64,000 nt of DNA, from contig NZ_AEYF01000018.1 in assembly GCF_000292525.1 (NCBI RefSeq), forward strand, positions 1-64,000, written 5' to 3'. The notes under the pieces are model-generated. The model did no database searches. It saw nothing but the letters and a program-made list of their open reading frames with translations, and was not told the DNA's origin. The translations under genes were made by a program, and so were the position numbers. This document shows positions 34,497 through 44,789 of this stretch, piece by piece (within the stretch, counting starts at the first letter, position 1; each line of letters opens with the position of its first letter). This stretch comes from Rhizobium sp. CCGE 510 (GTDB lineage: Bacteria; Pseudomonadota; Alphaproteobacteria; Rhizobiales; Rhizobiaceae).

Positions 34497-36497
34497 TCAG
34501 CCGGGCTTTTTCTTCGAAAACTTGTTCTTCGGCCCGGCGCCGCCCTTGCCCTCGTATTTCGGGCGTTCAGATTTGGCGCCTTCGGATTTCCCGCCTTCGA
34601 ATTTCGGCTTGTCGTACTTAGGCTTGTCGAACTTCGGCTTATCGGATCTCGGACCGTCGAAGCCGGGCTTGCCCGGTTTCTTGCTCCAGGGCTTGGTGTC
34701 CTGTCTTTGCTGGCCGCTATTGTCGGCGGCAGCATATCCGGCGCCCGGAGCCTTAGCGAATTTGTTGTTCGGGCGTTCCTCGCGGAACGTGTCACCCGGC
34801 CGCTCGTCACGCGACGACTTGCCGGCATAGGGCTTCGGCGACGGCGCCCGGCTGAAATCCGGCGTGCCGGAAAGCTTGGTCACACGGATGCCGCGCTCGA
34901 GCGCCTTGTTCGGTCCGATCGCTGCCAGGAAGCTTTCGGCACTGGCTGCTGCGATCTCCACAAAGGTTTCCTCAGACTGCATCTTGATCGCACCGATCTC
35001 GCGCTTCGTCACATTGCCGTTGCGGCAGAGCATCGGAATCAGCCAGCGCGGCTCGGCATTCTGCTTGCGGCCGACCGAAACGGAGAACCAGACGCTGTCG
35101 CCGAAATCCTCGCGCGGTCCCCTCTGTGCCGGCTCGAACGGCTCGGCATTGTCGCGGCGCTTGCGGCTGCCCCCGTCCTGCACGGTAACCTCGAGGAGGT
35201 CTTCCGGCGCCGAATGATTGGTGCGGTAGAGGCGCAGGAAGGCGGCAGCGAGCTTTTCAGCGCCGTGGCTGGCGAGCAGCTGCTGTACCAGCCCCTGTTC
35301 ATCTTCCTGCGGCGCCTCGCTGAAGATCGGATCGGCGAGCAGCCGCTGGTCGTCGCGCTCGCTGACCTCCTCGGCCGACGGCGGGCGCGCCCAGGCGGCC
35401 GAAATACCGGCATTCTCGAGCAGGCGCTCCGCCTTGCGTCGTGCATTCAGCGGCACGATCATCGCGCTGATGCCCTTGCGTCCGGCCCGGCCGGTGCGGC
35501 CGCTGCGGTGCAGTAGCGTATCCGGATTGGTCGGCAGATCGGCATGGATGACAAGGTCGAGGCCGGGCAGATCGATGCCGCGCGCGGCGACGTCGGTCGC
35601 GATGCAGACGCGGGCGCGCCCGTCGCGCATCGCCTGCAGCGCATGGGTGCGTTCGTTCTGCGTCAGCTCACCGGACAGCGCCACCACAGCGAAATTGCGG
35701 TTGTTGAAGCGCGCGGTCAGATGATTGACGGCGGCGCGCGTCGAGCAGAAGACGATGGCGTTGGTCGCCTCGTAATAACGCAGCACGTTGATGATCGCAT
35801 TCTCGCGGTCGCTCGGGGCCACCATCAGCGCCCGATATTCGATGTCGATATGCTGCTTTTCCTCGGCTGCGGTGCTGATGCGTACGGCATTGCGCTGGTA
35901 GCTCTTGGCAAGCTTGGCGATCGCCGCCGGCACCGTTGCCGAAAACATCAGCGTCCGGCGTTCATCCGGCGCCGCATCGAGAATGAATTCCAGGTCCTCG
36001 CGGAAGCCGAGATCGAGCATCTCGTCGGCCTCGTCGAGGACGGCGGCCTTCAGTTCCGACATATCGAGCGCCCTGCGGCGAATATGGTCGCAGAGCCGGC
36101 CCGGCGTGCCGACGACGATATGGGCGCCGCGTTCGAGCGACCGGCGCTCACTGCGGATATCCATGCCGCCGACGCAACTGACGATCACCGCGCCGGTCAT
36201 CTCAAACAGCCATTCGAGCTCGCGCTTCACCTGCAGGGCAAGCTCACGCGTCGGGGCGATGACGAGGGCGAGCGGCGCGCCGGCATTGCCGAAGCGCTCA
36301 CTGCCCTCAAGCAGGGTCGGCGCCAGCGCCAGCCCGAAGGCGACGGTCTTGCCAGAACCGGTCTGGGCCGAGACCAGCGCGTCGGAAACGGCAAGCGCCG
36401 GATCGAGCATCGCCTTCTGCACCGGGGTGAGTTCGGCGTAACCGCGCTTCTGCAACGCCTTGGCGATCGCCGGAACGACGCCGTTGAATTCTGTCAT
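34497..36497 (-). CDS. DEAD-box RNA helicase, DeaD/CsdA-like
   Basis: A 666-residue RNA helicase. Motif I AQTGSGKT at residues 44-51, PTRELA near 83, the DEAD box (LDEADEM) near 152, SAT near 187, and HRSGRTGRAG of the second RecA domain near 330. A DbpA-type RNA-binding domain follows at about 470-545. The final 110 residues are highly charged and repetitive, with KPKFDKPKYDKPKFEG-like units, a flexible RNA-binding tail. CsdA/DeaD proteins help ribosome assembly and mRNA turnover in the cold. No cold-shock leader was recognised in the 100 bp upstream. Confidence 0.93.
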   Translation of the reverse strand: MTEFNGVVPAIAKALQKRGYAELTPVQKAMLDPALAVSDALVSAQTGSGKTVAFGLALAPTLLEGSERFGNAGAPLALVIAPTRELALQVKRELEWLFEMTGAVIVSCVGGMDIRSERRSLERGAHIVVGTPGRLCDHIRRRALDMSELKAAVLDEADEMLDLGFREDLEFILDAAPDERRTLMFSATVPAAIAKLAKSYQRNAVRISTAAEEKQHIDIEYRALMVAPSDRENAIINVLRYYEATNAIVFCSTRAAVNHLTARFNNRNFAVVALSGELTQNERTHALQAMRDGRARVCIATDVAARGIDLPGLDLVIHADLPTNPDTLLHRSGRTGRAGRKGISAMIVPLNARRKAERLLENAGISAAWARPPSAEEVSERDDQRLLADPIFSEAPQEDEQGLVQQLLASHGAEKLAAAFLRLYRTNHSAPEDLLEVTVQDGGSRKRRDNAEPFEPAQRGPREDFGDSVWFSVSVGRKQNAEPRWLIPMLCRNGNVTKREIGAIKMQSEETFVEIAAASAESFLAAIGPNKALERGIRVTKLSGTPDFSRAPSPKPYAGKSSRDERPGDTFREERPNNKFAKAPGAGYAAADNSGQQRQDTKPWSKKPGKPGFDGPRSDKPKFDKPKYDKPKFEGGKSEGAKSERPKYEGKGGAGPKNKFSKKKPG

Positions 36498-36596
36498 GAG
36501 TTCGATCTTTCGGAGCTGTCAGGCGCGTTACTGCGCCATGGCCGGATCCAGCCGGCGGGGTATTTGCGCCGTTCCTAGCCGCTCCCGCGGCGATTG

Positions 36597-38453
36597 TCAA
36601 AGTGTGCGGCTGCGCCACAGCCAGGTGTCGATATGGCTTGCCCGGCCGCGCAGCGCCGTTTCCAACGGACCCTCCATCCGACCGGCCTGCAGCAGCACGC
36701 TGTCGGGGCCGGCGGCGCGGACGATTTCGGCGCTAAGCGCCAGCTCGACGCCGTGGCGGGCGGCGACCTCCATCAAGCGACTGCCGACATTGATGGTGTC
36801 GCCTGCCGCGGTGATCTGCTGCCGGTCGCCGGTCCCAAGGCGCGAGGCGACGATCGGGCCGCAATGAGCGCCGACCTTGAAGCCGATCTTCTTCTCAGCA
36901 AAGCCCGCATGCGCTTGAAGCCAGGCCCGGGTGCGCTCGCACAGGCTGACGGCGCAGGCGGCGGCCCGGGCGGCATCGTCATCGGCAGGCTCCGGCAGGC
37001 CGAACAGGATCATCGCCCCGTCGCCCATGAAGCTGGTGATGGCGCCACCATGGGCCCGCGCCTCTTCGTCGATCACTTCGAAGAATCCGCTCAGTACCTC
37101 GCTGACCTTGACCGGCCCGAGGTTTTCGCTGAGACCGGTGAAACCCGAGAGATCGATAAAGATCACGGCAGCGTTCTGGCGCACCGGTGCGGCGAGGAAA
37201 TTTGGATCGCGCGCCAGCCACTCGCCGAGGCCGGGTGCCTCGATGCGCTGCAGCAACGCGCTCTGCTCGGCAAAATGGCGGGCTCGACCGCGGTCGAGCC
37301 ACAGTTCGGCCGCTCCGAAGATCAGCGCCGGCGGCAGCGCTGCGGCGATCGGCAGCGCCGCGCTCAACCAGTAGCCGTGCGCAAAGGCCGACAGATTGAG
37401 CATCGCCCAGACGATCAGCGCCAGAACGATGATGAGATAGCCTGCGGCACTTCGCCGCCAGGCGACCAGCGAAACCAGCAGAAGCGGCAGCCCGATGGCG
37501 ATGCCGGCATCGATCAGGCGTATCCTGTGGTCGCGCACCATGCCGTCACCGGTAACGAGATGGGTGATCGCCGTCGACATCACCTCGACGCCGGGCATGA
37601 CTGGATCGAACGGCGTCGGGAAGACGTCGCCGCCGCCGGTGACCGTCGAGCCGATGACGACGATGCGGCCGGCAACCGCATCCGCCGACAGCTTGCCGTC
37701 CAGCGCATCGGCAGCGCTGAAGGTGGCGATGCTGCCGCGCCCGCCATAGAAAGTCACCGGCAGCCGCTGGCCGATATCGGTGGGAACACGCAGTTTTCCG
37801 AGCATAATGGCATCGGGTTCGATGCTGGGATCGACGCCGAGGGCCACCGATGCGGCACGCAGTGGGAAGGCCGGATCCAGCCGATCCGCGGCGCGTGAGA
37901 TCAGCGGAATGTAGCGCGGCGTGCCGGTCTGATCGGTTGCGACATTGACGATGCCGACGGCGGCTGCCTCGGCAAAGCGGGGAAGCGGCAACAGAAGCTG
38001 ACCTGCCTCGGGGATGGCGGCAAGCGGATCGTTGGTCGCATTGGTGACCTGCTGGCTGCTCCTGGGAAAAGTGGCCGCGGCCGCAATCACGCTCGGCCCT
38101 TGGGCAAGGGCACTAGCCAGCGCCGCATCGCCCTCCTCCGGCCCGGGATCGACCAGCAGAATGTCGAGCGCCAGGGCCTTCGGTTTCAAGGCGGTGATCG
38201 CGCCGACAAGGCGCGCAAGCGTCGCCCGGTCGAGCGGATAACCGTGGGTGGCGGCAGTGCGGTCGTCGATGGCGACGATCGAGACGACGGGCGGCGGTGT
38301 CTTCGCGCCGACGATGACGCTGCGGATATCGGCAAGCGTGGCTTCCACCCGGTCCAGAAGGCCGCTTCCGCCATTGAGATTGGCATAGCCGAGCGCCGCC
38401 CCCCAAAGACCGGCGAGCACCAGCGCGACCACAGTCTGCAGGCGATGGTTCAT
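36597..38453 (-). CDS. CHASE2-domain adenylate/guanylate cyclase
   Basis: A 618-residue membrane sensor. An N-terminal helix (VVALVLAGLWGAALGYA) precedes a CHASE2 domain at about residues 30-330, placed in the periplasm, with VSIVAIDDRT, LALDILLVDPGPEEGD and the ending PGVEVMSTAI typical. Three membrane helices follow (about 345-420), then a class III nucleotidyl cyclase domain (about 450-610): AVIFIDLSGFTGLSE and FMGDGAMILFG hold the two metal-binding Asp. Whether it makes cAMP or cGMP is not clear. The FecR-domain gene lies directly upstream (5-base gap), a pairing found in other proteobacteria. ATG 38453 gives the normal start; extended frames overlap the FecR gene. Confidence 0.93.
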   Translation of the reverse strand: MNHRLQTVVALVLAGLWGAALGYANLNGGSGLLDRVEATLADIRSVIVGAKTPPPVVSIVAIDDRTAATHGYPLDRATLARLVGAITALKPKALALDILLVDPGPEEGDAALASALAQGPSVIAAAATFPRSSQQVTNATNDPLAAIPEAGQLLLPLPRFAEAAAVGIVNVATDQTGTPRYIPLISRAADRLDPAFPLRAASVALGVDPSIEPDAIMLGKLRVPTDIGQRLPVTFYGGRGSIATFSAADALDGKLSADAVAGRIVVIGSTVTGGGDVFPTPFDPVMPGVEVMSTAITHLVTGDGMVRDHRIRLIDAGIAIGLPLLLVSLVAWRRSAAGYLIIVLALIVWAMLNLSAFAHGYWLSAALPIAAALPPALIFGAAELWLDRGRARHFAEQSALLQRIEAPGLGEWLARDPNFLAAPVRQNAAVIFIDLSGFTGLSENLGPVKVSEVLSGFFEVIDEEARAHGGAITSFMGDGAMILFGLPEPADDDAARAAACAVSLCERTRAWLQAHAGFAEKKIGFKVGAHCGPIVASRLGTGDRQQITAAGDTINVGSRLMEVAARHGVELALSAEIVRAAGPDSVLLQAGRMEGPLETALRGRASHIDTWLWRSRTL

Positions 38454-38458
38454 AGGAT

Positions 38459-38977
38459 TTATTGGCCGAGGCGGGCAAGAAGGGCGGCGGCGCGCGGCGC
38501 TGGCCAGCGACGCACGACGAGCGGTTCCGTTCCGCCCGTGACGTCGACGCCCTCGCCCGGCGACAGCACCACTTGCTCGCCGGCCGGCCGGCGGACCGCG
38601 ACACTGCCTCTGACCACCAGCACCGAGGTCTTGCCGCTTGCGACGTCGACGGCCCATTGGGTGCCGCGCACGGCAGCGATCGCCTGCGGTGTCACCACTT
38701 GAAAACCGCCCGTATGCTGGCTGCTGTCGACATCGACAAGGATGGCCTTGCGCCTCAGCGACGCCGAATCGGGGCTGCCGTCACGGTTGCGGTCGGCAAG
38801 CCGGAAGGAAGCGCCGGCCTCCGCCGTGATCTTCACCCCGCCGGGACACGTAAAAACCTGGCGGGCGCTGGCGTCGCGCGCGATCGTGCAGCCGGCAGAC
38901 TGCGCAAAAGCTGCCTCATGTGGAATGAGGCCGACAGCGAGTGCGGCGGCAAACATGCTGCGAAGTGTCTTATTCAT
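38459..38977 (-). CDS. Secreted FecR-domain protein
   Basis: A 172-residue periplasmic protein with a signal peptide (residues 1-26, ending AAFAQ). It has the FecR domain pattern: a short Cys-containing N-terminal part (GCTIARDASARQVFTCPGG), then TPQAIAAVRGTQWAVDV with the conserved 'VRGT' strand, TSVLVVRGSVAVR and VVLSPGEGVDV. It has no anti-sigma region and no membrane helix, so it is not a FecI regulator; with its overlap-like spacing to the CHASE2 cyclase gene it is probably its periplasmic partner (inference). ATG 38977 with GGGGG upstream. Confidence 0.88.
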   Translation of the reverse strand: MNKTLRSMFAAALAVGLIPHEAAFAQSAGCTIARDASARQVFTCPGGVKITAEAGASFRLADRNRDGSPDSASLRRKAILVDVDSSQHTGGFQVVTPQAIAAVRGTQWAVDVASGKTSVLVVRGSVAVRRPAGEQVVLSPGEGVDVTGGTEPLVVRRWPAPRAAALLARLGQ

Positions 38978-39112
38978 GGAAAGCCCCCATGACCGTGCGG
39001 ACAGCTTTTGCGAAAGCGCCCGCCAACCGTCTTCTTCCATGGCAGGCATGATAGCCGAATTCGGATATTTCCCTAGGCAAAAAAACACACCGCCACAATC
39101 GCAAGCCGATTC

Positions 39113-40249
39113 TTAGCGGCTGGTGCCGGTTTCGGGCGCTGGTCCGGCATAACGCGCCCGCGGCCGGATCAATTCGCCGCTGTCGATCTGCTCCATGGCG
39201 TGCGCAAGCCAACCGGCGGAGCGCGCGAGCGAAAAAATGATGATCGGCGCCTCCTTTGGAAGATCGAAAGCGGCCGCCATAGCGGCAAGCGCGAAATCGA
39301 CATTGACCTTCTCGCCGACCATCTCCTCGCCGGTTTCCCGCACTTCGGCAAACTGCTGTGACAGCGGAAAATGCGAAAGCAGCGCCAGCGCCCTGATATC
39401 GCCATCGGGATAAAGCGGATGGCCGAAGGCCGACAGGCGATGGCCCTGGGCAAGCGTGCGGCGGATCGCCGGCTCGGCCCCAAGGGCGGCCGCGGCCTCG
39501 ATCAAGGCGTCGACGCCCTGCCAGGCGGCGCCATGCAACGGCCCTGTCAGCGTCGCCAGACCGGAAAGTACGGCGGCCGAAAGAGCCGCGCCCGCCGATA
39601 CCGTGACCCGCGCCGCGAAGGTCGAGGCGTTGAGTTCGTGATCGGCAAGCAGCACCAGCGCCCGGCGCAGGCAATCGGCAGCATCCGGCCGCTGCCAGCT
39701 TTCCGCAAGCCGCAGATGCAGCGGCCGATCCGATCGCCCCGGCGCCAGCGCACCGGCGAAGGTCGAGAGGACTGCTTGCGCCTCGCGGCGAAGCGCTGCC
39801 GGCGATCGGCCGAGCGACGGCAGATCCGATGTTACCCGCCCTGCCAGTGCCAGGAACGCAGCCTGAAGCGACGGAGCGTCATAGCCGGCGCCGGAGAACA
39901 CCGCTTCCGCACCGTTCCAAAGCAGTGCCGCCGTCTGCTCCAGCGTCGCTGCCTCGGCTAAATCGGCCGCATCTCGTCCGCGATAGAAAAGCCGTCCATC
40001 AATGATGGTGGAGATTGCCGAAGAGAGAACCGGATCGCCCCATCGGATTGCCTCGGCGGCAACGGTTTCGGTCTTGCGGCGGCCGGCATGGCGCGCGGCA
40101 AGCCGCTGCACGTCGGTCGCTTGGTAGAGGCTGCGGCGTGGGTCGGCGGGATCGGCCTTGGCACGGATGCGACCGCGGCTGACATTGGCGTAGAGCGTCT
40201 GCGGCTTGGTCTTCAGCGCCCGCAACGCCTCCTCGGCGGTCAGCCACAT
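39113..40249 (-). CDS. Citrate synthase-like protein with N-terminal MerR-type helix-turn-helix
   Basis: A 378-residue fusion. Residues about 1-52 (MWLTAEEALRALKTKPQTLY, then NVSRGRIRAKAD and YQATDVQRL) form an excisionase/MerR-type winged HTH. Residues about 75-370 are a citrate synthase fold: His in LADHELNAS, His in SAFGHPLYPDGD and Asp in VNVDFALAA fit the catalytic triad, and RSAGWLAHAMEQ near the end. Such HTH-containing citrate synthase homologues occur in alphaproteobacteria; their reaction is not established. ATG 40249 with GAGG upstream fits; an ATG at 40309 would put the palindrome 40266-40293 inside the gene. A second citrate synthase gene is divergent 84 bp away. Confidence 0.88.
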   Translation of the reverse strand: MWLTAEEALRALKTKPQTLYANVSRGRIRAKADPADPRRSLYQATDVQRLAARHAGRRKTETVAAEAIRWGDPVLSSAISTIIDGRLFYRGRDAADLAEAATLEQTAALLWNGAEAVFSGAGYDAPSLQAAFLALAGRVTSDLPSLGRSPAALRREAQAVLSTFAGALAPGRSDRPLHLRLAESWQRPDAADCLRRALVLLADHELNASTFAARVTVSAGAALSAAVLSGLATLTGPLHGAAWQGVDALIEAAAALGAEPAIRRTLAQGHRLSAFGHPLYPDGDIRALALLSHFPLSQQFAEVRETGEEMVGEKVNVDFALAAMAAAFDLPKEAPIIIFSLARSAGWLAHAMEQIDSGELIRPRARYAGPAPETGTSR

Positions 40250-40265
40250 CGGAGCCTCATATTGA

Positions 40266-40293
40266 TCATTTACGTCAAGATTGACGTCAATGA
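40266..40293. promoter_or_regulatory. 28-bp palindrome between the divergent citrate synthase genes (putative operator)
   Basis: TCATTTACGTCAA (40266-40278) and TTGACGTCAATGA (40281-40293) are inverted copies with 12 of 13 positions matching and a 2-base centre. It lies 17 bases before the start of the HTH-citrate synthase gene and 41 before the other gene. A MerR-type dimer would bind such a site, so it is the likely target of the HTH protein itself. Confidence 0.65.
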
Positions 40294-40333
40294 GAGTAGG
40301 TCGGATCATTCAAGCCGTAAAGGAGAAAACGAT

Positions 40334-41422
40334 ATGAAAAACGGCTTGGAAGATGTCATTGCCGCCGAAACGCAGCTTTCGGATGTCGATGGCGAAGCGG
40401 GACGACTGATCATCCGCGGCGTATCGCTGGATCATCTGGTCGCAGACGGGACCTATGAAGGCGTCGCCGCATTATTGCTCAACGGATTGATGGAACGAAG
40501 CTTTGACGAAACCGAATTGCGCGGCTTGCTGGCGAAAGCGCGAACTGAAGTGTTCGATCATATCAAGGCGACTGATGCCGCCCTGCTCGCCCTGCCCCCG
40601 GTCGATGCGATGCGAGCGCTGCTCGCGCGGCTGCCTGACGGCGAGGATTTCGATACCGCGCTCAGCCTTCTGGCCGCGCCCGCAGTCTTCCTGCCGGCGG
40701 TCCTGCGCCTGCAGCGCGGCGAAAAACCGATCGCGCCCGACGCCTCCCTGCCGCAGGCCGCCGATATCCTGCGCATGCTGACCGATAAACTGCCCACCAG
40801 GGAGCAGACGGCGGCACTCGACACCTACCTCCTGACGATATCGGACCATGGCCTCAATGCCTCGACCTTCGCCTCGCGGGTCATCGCCTCGACTCAAGCC
40901 GGGCTCACCTCTTCGGTGCTGGCAGCACTGAGCGCGCTGAAGGGACCGCTGCATGGCGGCGCGCCCGGTCCGGTGCTCGACATGCTGGACGCGATCGGAA
41001 CGGCCGAGAATGCCGGGCCATGGCTCAGCGAAGCACTTGATCGCGGCGAACGGCTGATGGGCTTCGGCCACCGCATCTACCGCGTCCGCGATCCGCGCGC
41101 CGATGCGCTGAAGGGCGCCCTGAAGCCGCTGATATCAATCGGACAGGTCGACAGCGCCCGCGGCGCGTTGGCGGAGGCCGTGGAAGCTGCTGCTTTGGCA
41201 ATCCTGAAGCTGCGTAAGCCGAACCGGCCGCTCGACGTCAATGTCGAATTTTATACCGCGCTGCTGCTGGAAACGCTCGGCTTCCCGCGGCAGGCTTTCA
41301 CCGGCGTCTTCGCGATCGGCCGCACGGTCGGATGGCTGGCGCATGCCCGCGAACAGGCGCTCGACGGCCGGCTGATTCGCCCACGCTCAGTTTATATTGG
41401 CCCGCTGCCGGCCGCTGCTTGA
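40334..41422 (+). CDS. Citrate synthase/methylcitrate synthase homologue (second copy)
   Basis: A 362-residue citrate synthase-fold enzyme without HTH. Catalytic His residues lie in SDHGLNAST and GFGHRIYRVRDPRAD; the position of the catalytic Asp reads VNVEFYTALLLE, with Glu, as in some mycobacterial CitA-type proteins. The ending RTVGWLAHAREQ, RLIRPRSVYIGPLP also resembles that group. It could make citrate or methylcitrate, or another acyl-CoA condensation. AGGAG seven to eight bases before ATG 40334. Divergent from the HTH homologue; the two may form heterodimers or one may regulate the other (inference). Confidence 0.88.
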   Translation: MKNGLEDVIAAETQLSDVDGEAGRLIIRGVSLDHLVADGTYEGVAALLLNGLMERSFDETELRGLLAKARTEVFDHIKATDAALLALPPVDAMRALLARLPDGEDFDTALSLLAAPAVFLPAVLRLQRGEKPIAPDASLPQAADILRMLTDKLPTREQTAALDTYLLTISDHGLNASTFASRVIASTQAGLTSSVLAALSALKGPLHGGAPGPVLDMLDAIGTAENAGPWLSEALDRGERLMGFGHRIYRVRDPRADALKGALKPLISIGQVDSARGALAEAVEAAALAILKLRKPNRPLDVNVEFYTALLLETLGFPRQAFTGVFAIGRTVGWLAHAREQALDGRLIRPRSVYIGPLPAAA

Positions 41423-41435
41423 AAACAAATTCGAT

Positions 41436-41465
41436 CCAGATCGCGCTTGAAATCGCGCGATCTGG
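41436..41465. terminator. Hairpin between convergent citrate synthase and pyrG genes
   Basis: CCAGATCGCGC and GCGCGATCTGG are perfect 11-bp inverted copies around an 8-base loop. There is no long T-run on either side, but its place between two convergent gene ends suggests a shared transcript end. Confidence 0.55.
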
Positions 41466-41477
41466 TGCCTGCATTCG

Positions 41478-43250
<1,773 letters not shown>

Positions 43251-43763
43251 TTACTGTCCCGTCGGGACGCCGGCGGGTTGAGCCGGTGCGGCCGGAGCCG
43301 CGGGCGTTGCCGGAGCAGTCGTCGCCGGAGCGCTTGCGGCCGGAGCCGTCGTCGAAGGTGCGGTAGCCGCCGGAGCTGTCGTTGCCGGAGCCTGCGGTGC
43401 GGGTGTAGCCGCGCCGCTGCTCGGAACGCCATTGCCGGCCGGCTGACCTGCCGGCGCCTGCGCACCGCCGCCGAGCGAATCGAGAATGCCGTTGCCCTGC
43501 CCGCCCGTTGCCGGAATGCGGTCGAGAATGTCGCTCGGACGGCCTTGGTAACGCGTCAGTATGCCGAGGCCGAGCGAGGTCAGGAAGAACAGCGTCGCCA
43601 GGATTGCGGTGGTGCGCGTCAGCGCATTGGCGGTGCCGCGGGCCGACATGAAGCCCGAACCGCCGCCGATGCCGAGGCCGCCGCCTTCCGAGCGCTGAAT
43701 GAGCACGACGCCGACAAGGGCGAGCACGATCATGAGATGAATGACAATCAATACGGTCTGCAT
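43251..43763 (-). CDS. secG: Preprotein translocase subunit SecG with long Ala/Pro/Thr tail
   Basis: A 170-residue SecG, the accessory subunit of the SecYEG export channel. The conserved part is residues 1-75: a first helix (TVLIVIHLMIVLALVGVVLI), the loop QRSEGGGLGIGGGSGFMSAR and a second helix (AILATLFFLTSLGLGIL). The remaining about 85 residues are low-complexity, rich in Ala, Pro and Thr with repeats such as APATTAPA, far beyond the E. coli length of 110. Such tails are known in alphaproteobacteria; no function is known. tpiA is 120 bp upstream. Confidence 0.94.
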   Translation of the reverse strand: MQTVLIVIHLMIVLALVGVVLIQRSEGGGLGIGGGSGFMSARGTANALTRTTAILATLFFLTSLGLGILTRYQGRPSDILDRIPATGGQGNGILDSLGGGAQAPAGQPAGNGVPSSGAATPAPQAPATTAPAATAPSTTAPAASAPATTAPATPAAPAAPAQPAGVPTGQ

Positions 43764-43882
43764 GGGTCCAGTCCTGCCCGCCTGGAGACGGACAAAGTTA
43801 AGAATTCTGGCGGCTCTTTACATGAGGCTTTCGTCTATTCCAAGCCCTTCGGCTCGGAATAAACTTGGGAATTCACAATGCC

Positions 43883-44653
43883 TCAGGCGAGCAGCGCCTC
43901 ATAAGCCCGGTAGATGGCGAGGAAGTCGGCGGCTTTCAAGCTCGCTCCGCCGATCAGCGCGCCATCGACATTGGCGATGCCCATCAGTTCTCCGGCATTG
44001 GCCGGCTTGACCGAGCCGCCGTAGAGAAGACGCATCTTGCGGCCCTCGTTGCCGAAGCGGGCCACGAGTTCGGCGCGCATGAAGGCATGCGCCTTTTCGA
44101 CATCGCCTGATGTCGGCGTCACACCGGTGCCGATCGCCCAGATCGGCTCGTAGGCGATGACCGTGCTCTCGGCGGTGGCGCCGTCCGGAACCGAGGCGGA
44201 AAGTTGACGCTTGATAACGTCGAGCGCCTGGCCTGTCCGGCGTTCATCCGCTGTCTCGCCGATGCAGATGATCGCCGTCAGCCCGGCGGCGAAGGCAGCC
44301 TCCGCCTTGGCGCGGACCAGATGATCCGTCTCGGCATGGTCGGTGCGCCGCTCGGAGTGGCCGACGATGACATAAGTGCCGAAACAATCGGCAATCATCT
44401 CGGCCGAGATATCGCCGGTATGCGCGCCCGACGGGTTCTGATGGCAGTCCTGGGCGCCGATCGCCAGCGGGCTGTCGGTGCAGAGCGCCGTCGCCACGTA
44501 AAGCAGCGTCGTCGGCGGGCAGATCAGCGCTTCGACCTTGTCGGCGAGCGGCGAGGAAACACCCTCAGCGATCGTCTTGATCTGATCCAGGGAGGCACGC
44601 ATGCCATTCATTTTCCAGTTTCCCGCCACGAGCGGGCGCACGTCAGGTGTCAT
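43883..44653 (-). CDS. tpiA: Triosephosphate isomerase
   Basis: A 256-residue glycolytic enzyme interconverting dihydroxyacetone phosphate and glyceraldehyde 3-phosphate. Lys14 in AGNWKMNG, catalytic His in VIVGHSERR near 98, catalytic Glu in [11 protein letters not shown] near 170, and the phosphate loop YGGSVKP near 215. Length normal. ATG 44653 chosen; the preceding in-frame codons add no family sequence. secG-pyrG follow on the same strand, the usual rhizobial order. Confidence 0.97.
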   Translation of the reverse strand: MTPDVRPLVAGNWKMNGMRASLDQIKTIAEGVSSPLADKVEALICPPTTLLYVATALCTDSPLAIGAQDCHQNPSGAHTGDISAEMIADCFGTYVIVGHSERRTDHAETDHLVRAKAEAAFAAGLTAIICIGETADERRTGQALDVIKRQLSASVPDGATAESTVIAYEPIWAIGTGVTPTSGDVEKAHAFMRAELVARFGNEGRKMRLLYGGSVKPANAGELMGIANVDGALIGGASLKAADFLAIYRAYEALLA

Positions 44654-44789
44654 GCCAGCCTTCCAAATTCTGCATATGCCTTGGGCAATATCAAAAGCGC
44701 GCGGCAAAGAAAAGCATCATGCCCTTGACCTAAGGGGAATCTCGGCGATCCCGCCTATATTTTTGCCGAAAAGCGCCAGTCAGCCCACC

